This document shows, in pieces, positions 24,465 through 31,924 of a stretch of DNA of 41,589 nt. The stretch is from an uncultured Lachnospiraceae bacterium (GTDB taxonomy: Bacteria; Bacillota; Clostridia; Lachnospirales; Lachnospiraceae). A program made the translations under genes and the position numbers. The notes beneath the pieces were generated by a model. It was not told the DNA's origin, searched no databases, and saw nothing but the letters and a program-made list of their open reading frames with translations. The stretch covers positions 1 through 41,589 of the forward strand of contig CAJUFE010000043.1 in NCBI GenBank assembly GCA_910585635.1, written 5' to 3'. Numbering within the stretch: position 1 is the stretch's first letter; each line of letters opens with the position of its first letter.

Positions 24465-25457
24465 ATGTCCATGAGCGATCGATATGAGGAGGTATTAAAA
24501 CAGTACGCACTCCAGGTAAAGAGCGTGCGAAAAGGGCGGGGGGCCTGGATCTGTGAGACGGAGCAGGGGGCCAAGAGCCTGCGGGAATACCAGGGCACGG
24601 TCAAGCGGCTGGAGTTCGAGGATCAGGTGCTGACCCGACTAAAGGGTCTGGAGGGATTGGCTGCCGACCAGTATGTCCGGAACATGGAGGATAGCCTTTT
24701 GAGCACAGCGGAGGACGGGACCCGGTTCGTCCTGAAAGACTGGTATGGGGACCGGGAGTGCAGCTTAAAGGACGGAAAAGAGGTCTGCCAGGCTGTGACC
24801 TGCATCGCACGTTTACATAGATGTCTGCGGGATATCCCCTTTGAGGAGGACTGGACCATGGGCTCCACCCTCCCCAGCCTGGCCATCCAGGACATGGAGC
24901 GGCACAACCGGGAACTGAAAAGAGCCAGGAGCTACATCCGCGGGAAGCGGAAAAAGACGGATTTCGAGCTCTGTGTGATGAAGAGCTTCGAGACCTTTTT
25001 CCGGCAGGCAAAGGAAGCTGCAGAAGGGATCGCTGGGCTATGGGCGGATGGGCAGGCGCCCCGTTTTTTGTGCCACGGTGATCTGGACCAGCATCATGTG
25101 CTGGTGGGGGAAGGCTATGTGGCGGTGGTAGGCTATAACCGGCTCCACTTAGGACTGCAGATGGAGGACTTATACCGGTTCATGCGCAAGGCCATGGAAA
25201 AGCATAACTGGAGCTTAGGGTTGGGGATGGATATGCTGGGGGCCTACGAAAAGGTCCTTTCCCTGGAGCAAAAGGACAAGGAGAGCCTTTATTATCTCTT
25301 CCTTTATCCGGAAAAATATTGGAAGCAGATCAATTATTACTTCAATGCCAACAAGGCATGGATCCCGGCCCGGAATATGGATAAGATCGTGGGGCTCCAG
25401 GAACAGGAAGGGGAAAGGCGGCGGTTCTTGGAGAGGTTGTGGGGGTGGAGCCGGTGA
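24465..25457 (+). CDS. CotS-family spore-coat kinase-like protein
   Basis: A 330-residue protein with the aminoglycoside-phosphotransferase-like fold of CotS/YutH coat proteins. It has an N-terminal nucleotide-lobe-like region, then a catalytic-loop equivalent LCHGDLDQHHVLV (about 203-215), then VVGYNRLHLGLQMEDLYRFMRKAMEKHNW. In active kinases the loop is HGDxxxxN and the metal Asp is in a D-x-x motif; here the positions read His and Asn (GYNR), so catalysis is doubtful. AAGGGGGG lies 6 nt before ATG 24465. The gene stands alone between a terminator and a palindromic repeat. Its presence suggests a sporulating host. Confidence 0.85.
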   Translation: MSMSDRYEEVLKQYALQVKSVRKGRGAWICETEQGAKSLREYQGTVKRLEFEDQVLTRLKGLEGLAADQYVRNMEDSLLSTAEDGTRFVLKDWYGDRECSLKDGKEVCQAVTCIARLHRCLRDIPFEEDWTMGSTLPSLAIQDMERHNRELKRARSYIRGKRKKTDFELCVMKSFETFFRQAKEAAEGIAGLWADGQAPRFLCHGDLDQHHVLVGEGYVAVVGYNRLHLGLQMEDLYRFMRKAMEKHNWSLGLGMDMLGAYEKVLSLEQKDKESLYYLFLYPEKYWKQINYYFNANKAWIPARNMDKIVGLQEQEGERRRFLERLWGWSR

Positions 25458-25467
25458 GCAGGGTGAC

Positions 25468-25505
25468 GTTGTGACAGGTACGTTGCGGAAGGGGCATGTC
25501 ACAAC
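25468..25505. repeat. Inverted repeat after the CotS-like gene
   Basis: GTTGTGACA (25468-25476) and TGTCACAAC (25497-25505) pair perfectly over 9 bp. The arm sequence matches that of the palindromic element at 14926-15001. It may act as the cotS terminator, but there is no T-tract. Confidence 0.55.
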
Positions 25506-25576
25506 AGGACGCGCTCTCGGGCCTCCGGATGCTAGGTAACTGGCGTGCTGTATGGCCGAAGAGTAGCCATAAAGTA

Positions 25577-25741
25577 GCGGAGGGAGGGGGGAGCATGTAA
25601 CGGGACCCTAGCGGAACGTCGGCGCTTAGCGAGGTATTTCACGAGCTTAGCGTCCGTTACGTTCTGGTCGGAGCGAGAGCGCGTCCCATTACATGCTCCC
25701 CCCTCCCTCCGCGGACCCTTGGCCAACCTGTGAAAGGTAAC
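25577..25741. repeat. Palindromic repeat element, copy 2 (upstream of phosphoglucomutase)
   Basis: A 29-bp inverted repeat (25577-25605 and 25684-25712) pairs at 28 positions, with arms beginning GCGGAGGGAGG and including GCATGTAA/TTACATGC. The interior shares GGAGCGAGAGCG with copy 1 and contains two GCTTAGCG boxes. The tail GCGGACCCTTGGCCAACCTG follows. Compared with copy 1, arm sequences differ but each copy stays self-complementary. It occupies the 468-bp gap, which holds no gene. Confidence 0.8.
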
Positions 25742-25798
25742 CTGTTTTAATGTATACAGAAAATATCAACAACTTTCATTTCCATTTCCCCGCCATTT

Positions 25799-25808
25799 AT
25801 GCTATAAT
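25799..25808 (+). promoter_or_regulatory. Promoter of the phosphoglucomutase gene
   Basis: Extended -10 TGCTATAAT (TATAAT at 25803-25808) preceded by TCCCCGCC in the spacer, as in the ABC-F promoter. The -35 is weak, as is common with extended -10 promoters. Confidence 0.6.
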
Positions 25809-25925
25809 GTCCACAGACATGACCCAGGCGCGGGCCAGACGGGAGCTGACGGGGGAGAGGTCATCCCGACAGGAAGGCTGCCGCGATCTGAGGTATGGCA
25901 AAAAGAGCAGGAGGAGTAGAGAAAG

Positions 25926-27662
25926 ATGAAAGATTACATGAAGATCTACAATGAATGGCTGGCCAACCCCTATTTTGACGAGGAGACCAAAGCAGAGCTG
26001 CGTGCCATCGCAGAGGATGAGAACGAGATCAAAGAGCGCTTCTACATGGATCTGGAGTTTGGCACGGCAGGCCTTCGGGGCATCATCGGCGCAGGCATCA
26101 ACCGGATGAACATCTATGTGGTCCGCCGCGCTACCCAGGGGCTGGCCAACTACATCATCAAGCAGGGCGGCGCTTCTAAGGGCGTGGCGATCGCCTATGA
26201 TTCCCGCCATATGTCCCCGGAATTTGCCATGGAAGCCGCCATGACCCTGGCCGCTAACGGGATCAAAGCGTACAAGTTCGAGTCCCTGCGCCCCACCCCA
26301 GAGCTTTCCTTCGCGGTCCGCGAGCTGGGCTGTATCGCCGGTATCAATATCACCGCCAGCCACAACCCGCCGGAGTACAATGGCTATAAGGTCTACTGGG
26401 AGGACGGCGCCCAGTTCACGCCGCCCCATGACAAGGGCGTGACCGAGGAGGTCCTGGCGATCGAGGATCTGTCCACGGTCAAGGTCACAGACGAAGCCAG
26501 CGCTACCGCGGCCGGGTTATATCAGGTGATCGGCGCGGACATCGATGATAAATATATCGCCCAGGTCAAGGCCCAGGTGGTGAACCAGGCCGCCATCGAC
26601 AAGATGCAGGATCAGATCACCATCATCTACACGCCTTTACATGGCACCGGCAATATCCCGGCCAGGCGTGTGATGAAGGAGCTGGGCTTTGAGCATGTCT
26701 ATGTGGTCCCCGAGCAGGAGCTGCCAGACGGCGATTTCCCCACCGTCAGCTATCCGAACCCGGAGGCGAGAGAAGCCTTCGAGCTTGGCCTAAAGCTGGC
26801 TAAAGAGAAAAACGCGGACCTGGTCCTGGCCACCGACCCGGATGCGGACCGCTTAGGCGTTTATGTGAAGGATGATAAGTCCGGCGAATATATCCCGCTG
26901 ACCGGCAATATGTCCGGCTCCCTCCTCTGCGAATATGTGCTGAGCCAGAAGGCGGCCGCAGGCAAGATCCCTGCCGACGGCGAGGTGGTGAAGTCGATCG
27001 TGACCACCAACCTGGTAGACGCGGTGGCGAAGAGCTACGGCTGCGAGCTGGTAGAAGTACTGACCGGGTTCAAGTGGATCGGCCAGCAGATCTTAAAGAA
27101 TGAGCAGACCGGGAAGGGCACCTACCTCTTTGGTATGGAGGAGAGCTACGGCTGTCTGATCGGCGCTTATGCCCGCGACAAGGACGCGATCTCTGCCACC
27201 GCCGCCCTCTGCGAGGCTGCCGCCTATTATAAAGAAAAAAACATGACCCTGTGGGATGCCATGGTGGCTATGTATGAGAAATACGGCTATTACAAAGACG
27301 CGGTCCAGTCCATCGGCTTAAAGGGCATCGAGGGTCTGGCGAAGATCCAGTCCATCATGGAGACCCTGCGGAACAATACCCCGGCAGAGGTGGGCGGCTA
27401 CAAGGTGGTCTCCGCCAGAGACTATAAGCTGGATACCGTAAAAGACATGGCCACAGGCGAAGTAAAGCCCACCGGCCTTCCCGCCTCCAACGTCCTGTAC
27501 TACGACCTGGAAGACGGCGCATGGCTGTGCGTACGCCCCTCCGGCACCGAGCCGAAGATCAAGTTCTACTACGGCATCAAAGGCACATCCCTGGCAGATG
27601 CGGACGAGAAGTCCGATGCTATGGGCAAAGCCGTAAAGGCGATGGTAGACGCGATGCTGTAA
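25926..27662 (+). CDS. pgcA: Alpha-phosphoglucomutase/phosphomannomutase
   Basis: A 578-residue phosphohexomutase interconverting glucose-1- and glucose-6-phosphate (and possibly mannose phosphates), linking glycolysis to sugar-nucleotide and wall-polymer synthesis. Domains appear in order: the active-site serine loop TASHNPPEYNGYK (S145 is phosphorylated), the metal loop DPDADR (304-309), the sugar-binding GMEESYG segment and the phosphate-binding RPSGTEPKIKFYY (about 537-549). Its length equals that of Bacillus PgcA. AGGAGG lies just before ATG 25926. It is monocistronic, with a strong terminator after it. The nucleotidyltransferase-like gene at 30686 could use its product. Confidence 0.95.
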   Translation: MKDYMKIYNEWLANPYFDEETKAELRAIAEDENEIKERFYMDLEFGTAGLRGIIGAGINRMNIYVVRRATQGLANYIIKQGGASKGVAIAYDSRHMSPEFAMEAAMTLAANGIKAYKFESLRPTPELSFAVRELGCIAGINITASHNPPEYNGYKVYWEDGAQFTPPHDKGVTEEVLAIEDLSTVKVTDEASATAAGLYQVIGADIDDKYIAQVKAQVVNQAAIDKMQDQITIIYTPLHGTGNIPARRVMKELGFEHVYVVPEQELPDGDFPTVSYPNPEAREAFELGLKLAKEKNADLVLATDPDADRLGVYVKDDKSGEYIPLTGNMSGSLLCEYVLSQKAAAGKIPADGEVVKSIVTTNLVDAVAKSYGCELVEVLTGFKWIGQQILKNEQTGKGTYLFGMEESYGCLIGAYARDKDAISATAALCEAAAYYKEKNMTLWDAMVAMYEKYGYYKDAVQSIGLKGIEGLAKIQSIMETLRNNTPAEVGGYKVVSARDYKLDTVKDMATGEVKPTGLPASNVLYYDLEDGAWLCVRPSGTEPKIKFYYGIKGTSLADADEKSDAMGKAVKAMVDAML

Positions 27663-27724
27663 GGATCTGGGCATCCATGTACGAGTACGTTCGGGATGCG
27701 GTAGATATTTAAGATGATAATGAT

Positions 27725-27770
27725 AAGGCAGAGTCTTCCTGCGAAAAAGTGTGGGAAGGCTCTGCCTTTT
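27725..27770 (+). terminator. Terminator of the phosphoglucomutase gene
   Basis: A 15-bp stem (27725-27739 with 27754-27768; arms AAGGCAGAGTCTTCC and GGAAGGCTCTGCCTT, one wobble) continues into TTTT. Confidence 0.9.
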
Positions 27771-27879
27771 GGTGTGATGGAAATGGATGTCTTTACCTAG
27801 TGCTGGAGGGCCTTACATGAAGATATGTCGCGAGGCGGCCGCTCCGGGGGGGACCGGCCACAACGTCACCGCGTTCTCG

Positions 27880-27910
27880 CCGCAGACCGTTTGCCCACCT
27901 GATGCAAAGC
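27880..27910. repeat. Degenerate tail of the palindromic repeat family, copy 3
   Basis: CCGCAGACCGTTTGCCCACC here aligns with the tail GCGGACCCTTGGCCAACC of the elements at 14926 and 25577. It again lies about 45 nt upstream of a promoter -35. The arms upstream (27838-27880) are too diverged to be sure of a hairpin. Confidence 0.4.
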
Positions 27911-27919
27911 ATCCGAAAA

Positions 27920-28034
27920 TGTAAGCGCTTACAAAAAGTTTTCAAATACTATTGCTTTTCTCCTGGAAATGTAGTATATTAACCCTAGACAACAAAGTGA
28001 GAACGTTAAGCAGCGGATGGTGTAAGTACTTACA
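27920..28034 (+). promoter_or_regulatory. uxaB promoter flanked by two operator palindromes
   Basis: TTGCTT (27952-27957), a 17-bp spacer and TATATT (27975-27980) form the promoter. A perfect palindrome TGTAAGCGCTTACA (27920-27933) lies upstream and also fits the cre consensus TGWAARCGYTWWCW. A second perfect palindrome TGTAAGTACTTACA (28021-28034) lies downstream, between start site and gene. Centres are 101 bp apart. The shared half-site TGTAAG suggests one LacI/GalR-family repressor, possibly with looping, and the first site may also bind CcpA. Confidence 0.75.
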
Positions 28035-28062
28035 AAAACAATATGGATGGAGGTAGCAAAGG

Positions 28063-29403
28063 ATGAGCGCACAGGTAAAGGAAACCGTGATCCAGTTTGG
28101 CGAGGGCGGATTCTTACGTGGATTTGTGGATTATTTTTTCCATAAGCTCCAGGAGAAGGGATTATATGACGGGAAGATCGTGGTGGTACAGCCGATCGAA
28201 AGAGGGATGTGCAAGATGTTGGCAGACCAGGATTGTCAGTATAATCTTTTTCTTCGGGGGATTGAGGACGGCCAGGTGGTCAATGAGCACACCCATGTGA
28301 CCTCCATTTCCAGGGCACTGGACCCCTATAGCCAGTATGAGGACTATATCGCTTTAGCCACCAGCCCGGATCTGCGGGTGCTGGTATCCAACACCACGGA
28401 GGCGGGCATCGAGTATCTGGGTACGGAGAAGCTGACGGATACACCGCCTAAGTCCTATCCGGCCAAGCTGACCCAGTTCTTATACAAGCGCTTCCAGGCG
28501 GGCCTCCCCGGGATGATCCTCCTTCCCTGTGAGCTGATCGATGATAACGCGGATCACTTAAAGGACTGTGTATTAAAGTATGCCGACCTTTGGGAGCTGG
28601 GCGATGCGTTTAAGGCCTGGATCGAGACAGAGAATGATTTCTGTAACACCCTGGTGGACCGTATCGTTACCGGTTATCCCAGAGATGAGGTGGAGGAGCT
28701 GACAAAGCAGATCGGCTACACCGATAACCTGATCGACACGGCGGAGATCTTCCATCTGTGGGTGATCGGCGGCCATCATGAGGACGAGCTGCCCTTTAAC
28801 AAGGCCGGTTACAATATCGTCTGGACCGATGATGTGAAGCCCTATAAGAAGAGAAAGGTCCGCATCCTCAATGGCGGCCATACCTCCATGGTATTAGGCG
28901 CGTATCTGTACGGCTTAGAGACCGTGGGCGAGTGCTTAAAGGACGAGGTGGTGCGCTCCTATCTGGAGATGTGCCTGTTCGACGAGATCGTCCCCACCCT
29001 GGGGAACAGCGATGCCGACGTGAAGTTCGCCCGGGATGTGCTGGAGCGCTTCTCCAATCCCTTTATCAAGCACATGCTGCTGAGCATTGCCTTGAACTCC
29101 GTGAGCAAGTTCCAGGTGCGGGTACTGCCCACCATCCTGGAATATAAAGAGAAGTTCGGAAAGTACCCGGTGGCCCTGACCCTTTCCATGGCCAGTCTGA
29201 TCTCCTTCTACCGCACCGATAAGGCTAATGACGGCCAGGAGATCATGCAGTTCATGAAGACCGCCTCCGTAGAGGAGATCATGAAGAGAGAGGATTACTG
29301 GCAGGCCGACTTAACGGATATGATCCCCATGGTCCAGGAGTACTATGACCTGATCCAGGAGAAGGGGATGGCCGAGGCCTACAGGGTCATCCTGAACAAG
29401 TAA
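28063..29403 (+). CDS. uxaB: Tagaturonate reductase (altronate oxidoreductase)
   Basis: A 446-residue member of the long-chain polyol/mannitol dehydrogenase family. It has the N-terminal nucleotide-binding segment VIQFGEGGFLRGFVDYF and the catalytic helix region with Lys and His residues (KKRKVRILNGGHTSMVLGAYLYG). It reduces tagaturonate to altronate with NADH in galacturonate breakdown. GGAGG (28049-28053) precedes ATG 28063. The other hexuronate genes (uxaC, uxaA, kdgK) are absent from the window, so it is an outlying gene under its own operator-controlled promoter. Induction by a uronate through a LacI-type repressor is inferred. Confidence 0.9.
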   Translation: MSAQVKETVIQFGEGGFLRGFVDYFFHKLQEKGLYDGKIVVVQPIERGMCKMLADQDCQYNLFLRGIEDGQVVNEHTHVTSISRALDPYSQYEDYIALATSPDLRVLVSNTTEAGIEYLGTEKLTDTPPKSYPAKLTQFLYKRFQAGLPGMILLPCELIDDNADHLKDCVLKYADLWELGDAFKAWIETENDFCNTLVDRIVTGYPRDEVEELTKQIGYTDNLIDTAEIFHLWVIGGHHEDELPFNKAGYNIVWTDDVKPYKKRKVRILNGGHTSMVLGAYLYGLETVGECLKDEVVRSYLEMCLFDEIVPTLGNSDADVKFARDVLERFSNPFIKHMLLSIALNSVSKFQVRVLPTILEYKEKFGKYPVALTLSMASLISFYRTDKANDGQEIMQFMKTASVEEIMKREDYWQADLTDMIPMVQEYYDLIQEKGMAEAYRVILNK

Positions 29404-29447
29404 CATTTTTATATGCCTACAAGTTTTTTATCGATACCCCATAATGA

Positions 29448-29482
29448 GAAAGCCGCCATCCCCTTGACGGTTTTCTTTTTTT
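29448..29482 (+). terminator. Terminator of uxaB
   Basis: GAAAGCCGCCA (29448-29458) pairs imperfectly with TGACGGTTTTC (29465-29475) and is followed by T7. Confidence 0.8.
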
Positions 29483-29504
29483 CATAGGAAAGTGTGTCCT
29501 ATGA
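29482..29504. repeat. Inverted repeat between uxaB and the deacetylase gene
   Basis: TCATAGGA (29482-29489) and TCCTATGA (29497-29504) flank AAGTGTG. A reverse partner CACACTTT lies near 29540, so larger folding is possible. It may be another short dispersed palindrome. Confidence 0.45.
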
Positions 29505-29693
29505 AACAAAAACGCTCCGCTCAGGATGCGTTAAGACGCACACTTTTTATGAAAAGAACGCCTGCATCCCTAAGGGCAGTGAGCCGGTCACCGTGCTTGC
29601 GGCGAGGGGTTTGACTCATAGAAAGGATGGAGCGACATAAATATAGTAAGAAAAGAAAACGACAGATCCGCAGGGGCGTGGAAAGGATAGGAT

Positions 29694-30593
29694 GTGGGAA
29701 GCTGGAAAAGTTCGTTCGGTCTAGGGATCCTGACGGCTTTCTGCCTTCTTGTCTTCGGGGTGAGAGCGGCAGAGCTGTTGACCGAAGAGGTTTCTGTCAG
29801 AGAAGACCGGGTATGGATCGAAAAGCAAACGGGAGCCGGGCTGGGAGCAGGAGAAGAGCTGGGCGGGAAGAGCAGGATGGAGGTTGATGGTCTACAAAAA
29901 GGAGCGGAAGAGAGGGGAGGGACGGAAGAGAAGGGAGAGACGGCAGAAAGAGGAGAGAGAGGAAAGACGGCAGAGAAAGGAGAGGGAGGAGAGACAGCAG
30001 AGAAAGGGGAGGCAGCGGTAAGGCGGGAGGTGGAAGGCGCAAAGACCGTGGCCCTCACCTTCGACGACGGCCCTCACGAGGAATGGACCCCTGCGCTCCT
30101 GGACGGCTTGAAGGAGCGGGGAGTGAAGGCCACCTTTTTCCTCATGGGGCAGAACATCCCGGGGAAGGAGGCGATCGTGGAGCGGATGGCCCAGGAAGGC
30201 CATCTGATCGGCAACCACAGCTATGAGCATATCCAGCTCACCCGGGCCGGGACAGAGGAGGTCTGCCAGGCGATCGAGAGGACCGGAGAGATGATCCGTG
30301 AGCTGACCGGGGAAAAGCCCCAGTATGTCAGGCCGCCCTACGGAGACTGGAACGAGGAGCTGGAATGCCAGACCGGTCTTACCACAGTCTTGTGGGATGT
30401 GGACAGCCTGGACTGGAAATACCGGGAACGGAGCCGCGTAGTAGAAAAGGTATGCCGGGAGGTGGAAGACGGCGATATCATCCTGATGCATGACATTTTC
30501 CGGACCTCCAAGGAGGCGGCGCTGGATATCGTGGACCGGCTCCTGGCCGATGGATGGCAATTTGTGACCGTGGATGAGCTTTTGGTGGATTAG
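29694..30593 (+). CDS. Membrane-anchored polysaccharide deacetylase (NodB domain)
   Basis: A 299-residue carbohydrate esterase family 4 protein that likely de-N-acetylates peptidoglycan or another wall polymer outside the membrane. An N-terminal hydrophobic anchor (about 8-24) is followed by a Glu/Gly/Lys-rich linker (46-112) of repeated EKGETAE-like units, then the NodB domain. Its motifs are TFDDGP (122-127), HSYEH (175-179), RPPYG (213-217), DVDSLDW and ILMHD. GTG 29694 is the in-frame start with AAAGGA upstream. Another frame from ATG 29627 encodes a basic segment (KYSKKRKRQIRRG) that would suit the cytoplasmic side of such an anchor, so a small frameshift near 29710 is possible. Confidence 0.88.
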   Translation: MGSWKSSFGLGILTAFCLLVFGVRAAELLTEEVSVREDRVWIEKQTGAGLGAGEELGGKSRMEVDGLQKGAEERGGTEEKGETAERGERGKTAEKGEGGETAEKGEAAVRREVEGAKTVALTFDDGPHEEWTPALLDGLKERGVKATFFLMGQNIPGKEAIVERMAQEGHLIGNHSYEHIQLTRAGTEEVCQAIERTGEMIRELTGEKPQYVRPPYGDWNEELECQTGLTTVLWDVDSLDWKYRERSRVVEKVCREVEDGDIILMHDIFRTSKEAALDIVDRLLADGWQFVTVDELLVD

Positions 30594-30635
30594 CGGCAAA
30601 GGCCAAAGAGACTAGCCTTTTTCGGCGCAGTATGG

Positions 30636-30641
30636 TATAGT
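30636..30641 (+). promoter_or_regulatory. Extended -10 promoter of the nucleotidyltransferase gene
   Basis: TATAGT with TGG immediately before it (TGGTATAGT), 45 nt upstream of the start codon. No convincing -35 is seen. Confidence 0.5.
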
Positions 30642-30685
30642 AGGGCTATGGAGATATGCCAAAGAACAAAAGGAGTGTACAGGAA

Positions 30686-31609
30686 ATGAAAGATACGGCT
30701 TTAGTGATCATGGCAGCCGGATTGGGCAGCCGGTTTGGCGGCGGGATCAAGCAGCTGGCGCCGGTGGGGCCGGGCGGGGAGATCATCATGGATTATTCGA
30801 TCCACGATGCCCTGGAGGCGGGGTTTGACAAGATCGTGTTCATCATCCGCCGGGATCTGGAAAAGGACTTTAAGGAGATCATCGGTAACCGGATCGAAAA
30901 GCTGGCAGAGGTGCATTATGCCTATCAGGAGCTGTCCGATATCCCGGAAGGGGCTATCGTGCCTGCGGGGCGGACCAAGCCCTGGGGTACAGGACAGGCG
31001 GTGCTGACCGTGAAGGGTCTGGTAAAGGAGCCTTTCCTGGTGATCAATGCAGATGACTATTATGGAAAGGAAGCCTTCAGGAAGATCCATGACTATATGG
31101 TCCGGGAGATGGACTGTGACCGGGCGGTCTATGATATGTGTATGGCTGGTTTCGTGCTGGCGAACACCTTGAGCGAGAACGGTGCCGTGACCCGGGGAGC
31201 CTGTCAGGTCCACCCAGACGGCACCTTAAAGCAGGTGCGGGAGACCTTTGGCATCCAGATGGGCCCGGAAGGCCTCTATGGGGAAAATGAAAAGGGAGAG
31301 CCGGTGGAGCTTGAGCCGGGGCAGCTGGTATCCATGAACATGTGGGGCTTTTCACCCGCCTTTTTAGACGAGCTGGAGGAGCAGTTCCCGAGGTTTTTAA
31401 AGAACATCCCGGAAGGGGATCTGAAGGCGGAATTTTTGCTGCCTAGGATCGTGGACGATCTGGTGCAGGCGGGGAGAGCTACGGTAAAGGTGCTGGATAC
31501 CCAGGACAGATGGTTCGGCGTGACCTATAAGGAGGATAAAGAGGCGGTAGCGGCCGCGATCCGGAAGCTGGTGGCGGACGGCGTGTACAAGGAAAAGCTG
31601 TTCTCCTGA
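30686..31609 (+). CDS. Nucleotidyltransferase (sugar-phosphate NTP transferase-like)
   Basis: A 307-residue GT-A-fold protein opening with LVIMAAGLGSRFGGGIKQ, the nucleotide-binding loop of NTP transferases, and with VINADDYYG as the metal-binding segment. These resemble glucose-1-phosphate nucleotidyltransferases, which make activated sugars. The partner substrate cannot be deduced. Start 30686 is preferred over 30656 because AGGAG (30671-30675) lies 10 nt upstream and the fold begins at once. It is transcribed alone from an extended -10 promoter and followed by a perfect hairpin. Supply of its sugar phosphate by the nearby phosphoglucomutase is plausible but not shown. Confidence 0.85.
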   Translation: MKDTALVIMAAGLGSRFGGGIKQLAPVGPGGEIIMDYSIHDALEAGFDKIVFIIRRDLEKDFKEIIGNRIEKLAEVHYAYQELSDIPEGAIVPAGRTKPWGTGQAVLTVKGLVKEPFLVINADDYYGKEAFRKIHDYMVREMDCDRAVYDMCMAGFVLANTLSENGAVTRGACQVHPDGTLKQVRETFGIQMGPEGLYGENEKGEPVELEPGQLVSMNMWGFSPAFLDELEEQFPRFLKNIPEGDLKAEFLLPRIVDDLVQAGRATVKVLDTQDRWFGVTYKEDKEAVAAAIRKLVADGVYKEKLFS

Positions 31610-31656
31610 AAGACCTTGCACAAGGCATCTAAGAAGAGCAGGAGGAAAATGAGGAG

Positions 31657-31681
31657 CCCCCGGTCATCAGATGACCGGGGG
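31657..31681. terminator. Perfect hairpin after the nucleotidyltransferase gene
   Basis: CCCCCGGTCAT-CAG-ATGACCGGGGG, an 11-bp perfect stem with a 3-nt loop, 47 nt after the stop. No T-tract follows on the plus strand. Confidence 0.65.
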
Positions 31682-31765
31682 TAATTATGAAAAATCTATG
31701 TGCGATCTGTCTAATTAAATGTAAGTTTTCTTAAACTTTCTATAAATTTAGTATAGGATCTGGGC

Positions 31766-31815
31766 GTGAACAAAACATGAATAGAATATGAACAATATGT
31801 AAACAGATCGTAAAA
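31766..31815. promoter_or_regulatory. Five 11-bp-spaced direct repeats: candidate PhoB/PhoP-type box
   Basis: Hexamers GTGAAC (31766), ATGAAT (31777), ATGAAC (31788), GTAAAC (31799) and GTAAAA (31810) recur exactly every 11 bp. On the minus strand they read like TTTAC/TTCAT boxes. Such 11-bp direct repeats are the hallmark of OmpR/PhoB-family response-regulator sites. They end 24 bp before the pyrophosphatase -35, an activator-like position. The phosphate link is an inference from the downstream gene. Confidence 0.6.
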
Positions 31816-31838
31816 ATATAGAGAGCCTGTTTTCTATA

Positions 31839-31868
31839 TTGTATGTGGTTTGTGAAATATGCTATAAT
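31839..31868 (+). promoter_or_regulatory. Promoter of the Mn pyrophosphatase gene
   Basis: TTGTAT (31839-31844), an 18-bp spacer and TATAAT (31863-31868) with an extended TGC. Together with the repeats at 31766-31815 it fills the AT-rich 315-bp gap. Confidence 0.7.
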
Positions 31869-31924
31869 GACCCAGAAAGTAAAGCGCAGATAAACTTTAC
31901 ATGGAGGGAGAGAGAAGAGTGGAC

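Noticed and set aside
29892..30599. 235-codon minus-strand frame opposite the deacetylase
   Set aside because: Antisense of the NodB domain and homopurine linker, with Leu/Ser/Phe low-complexity translation and no start signals.
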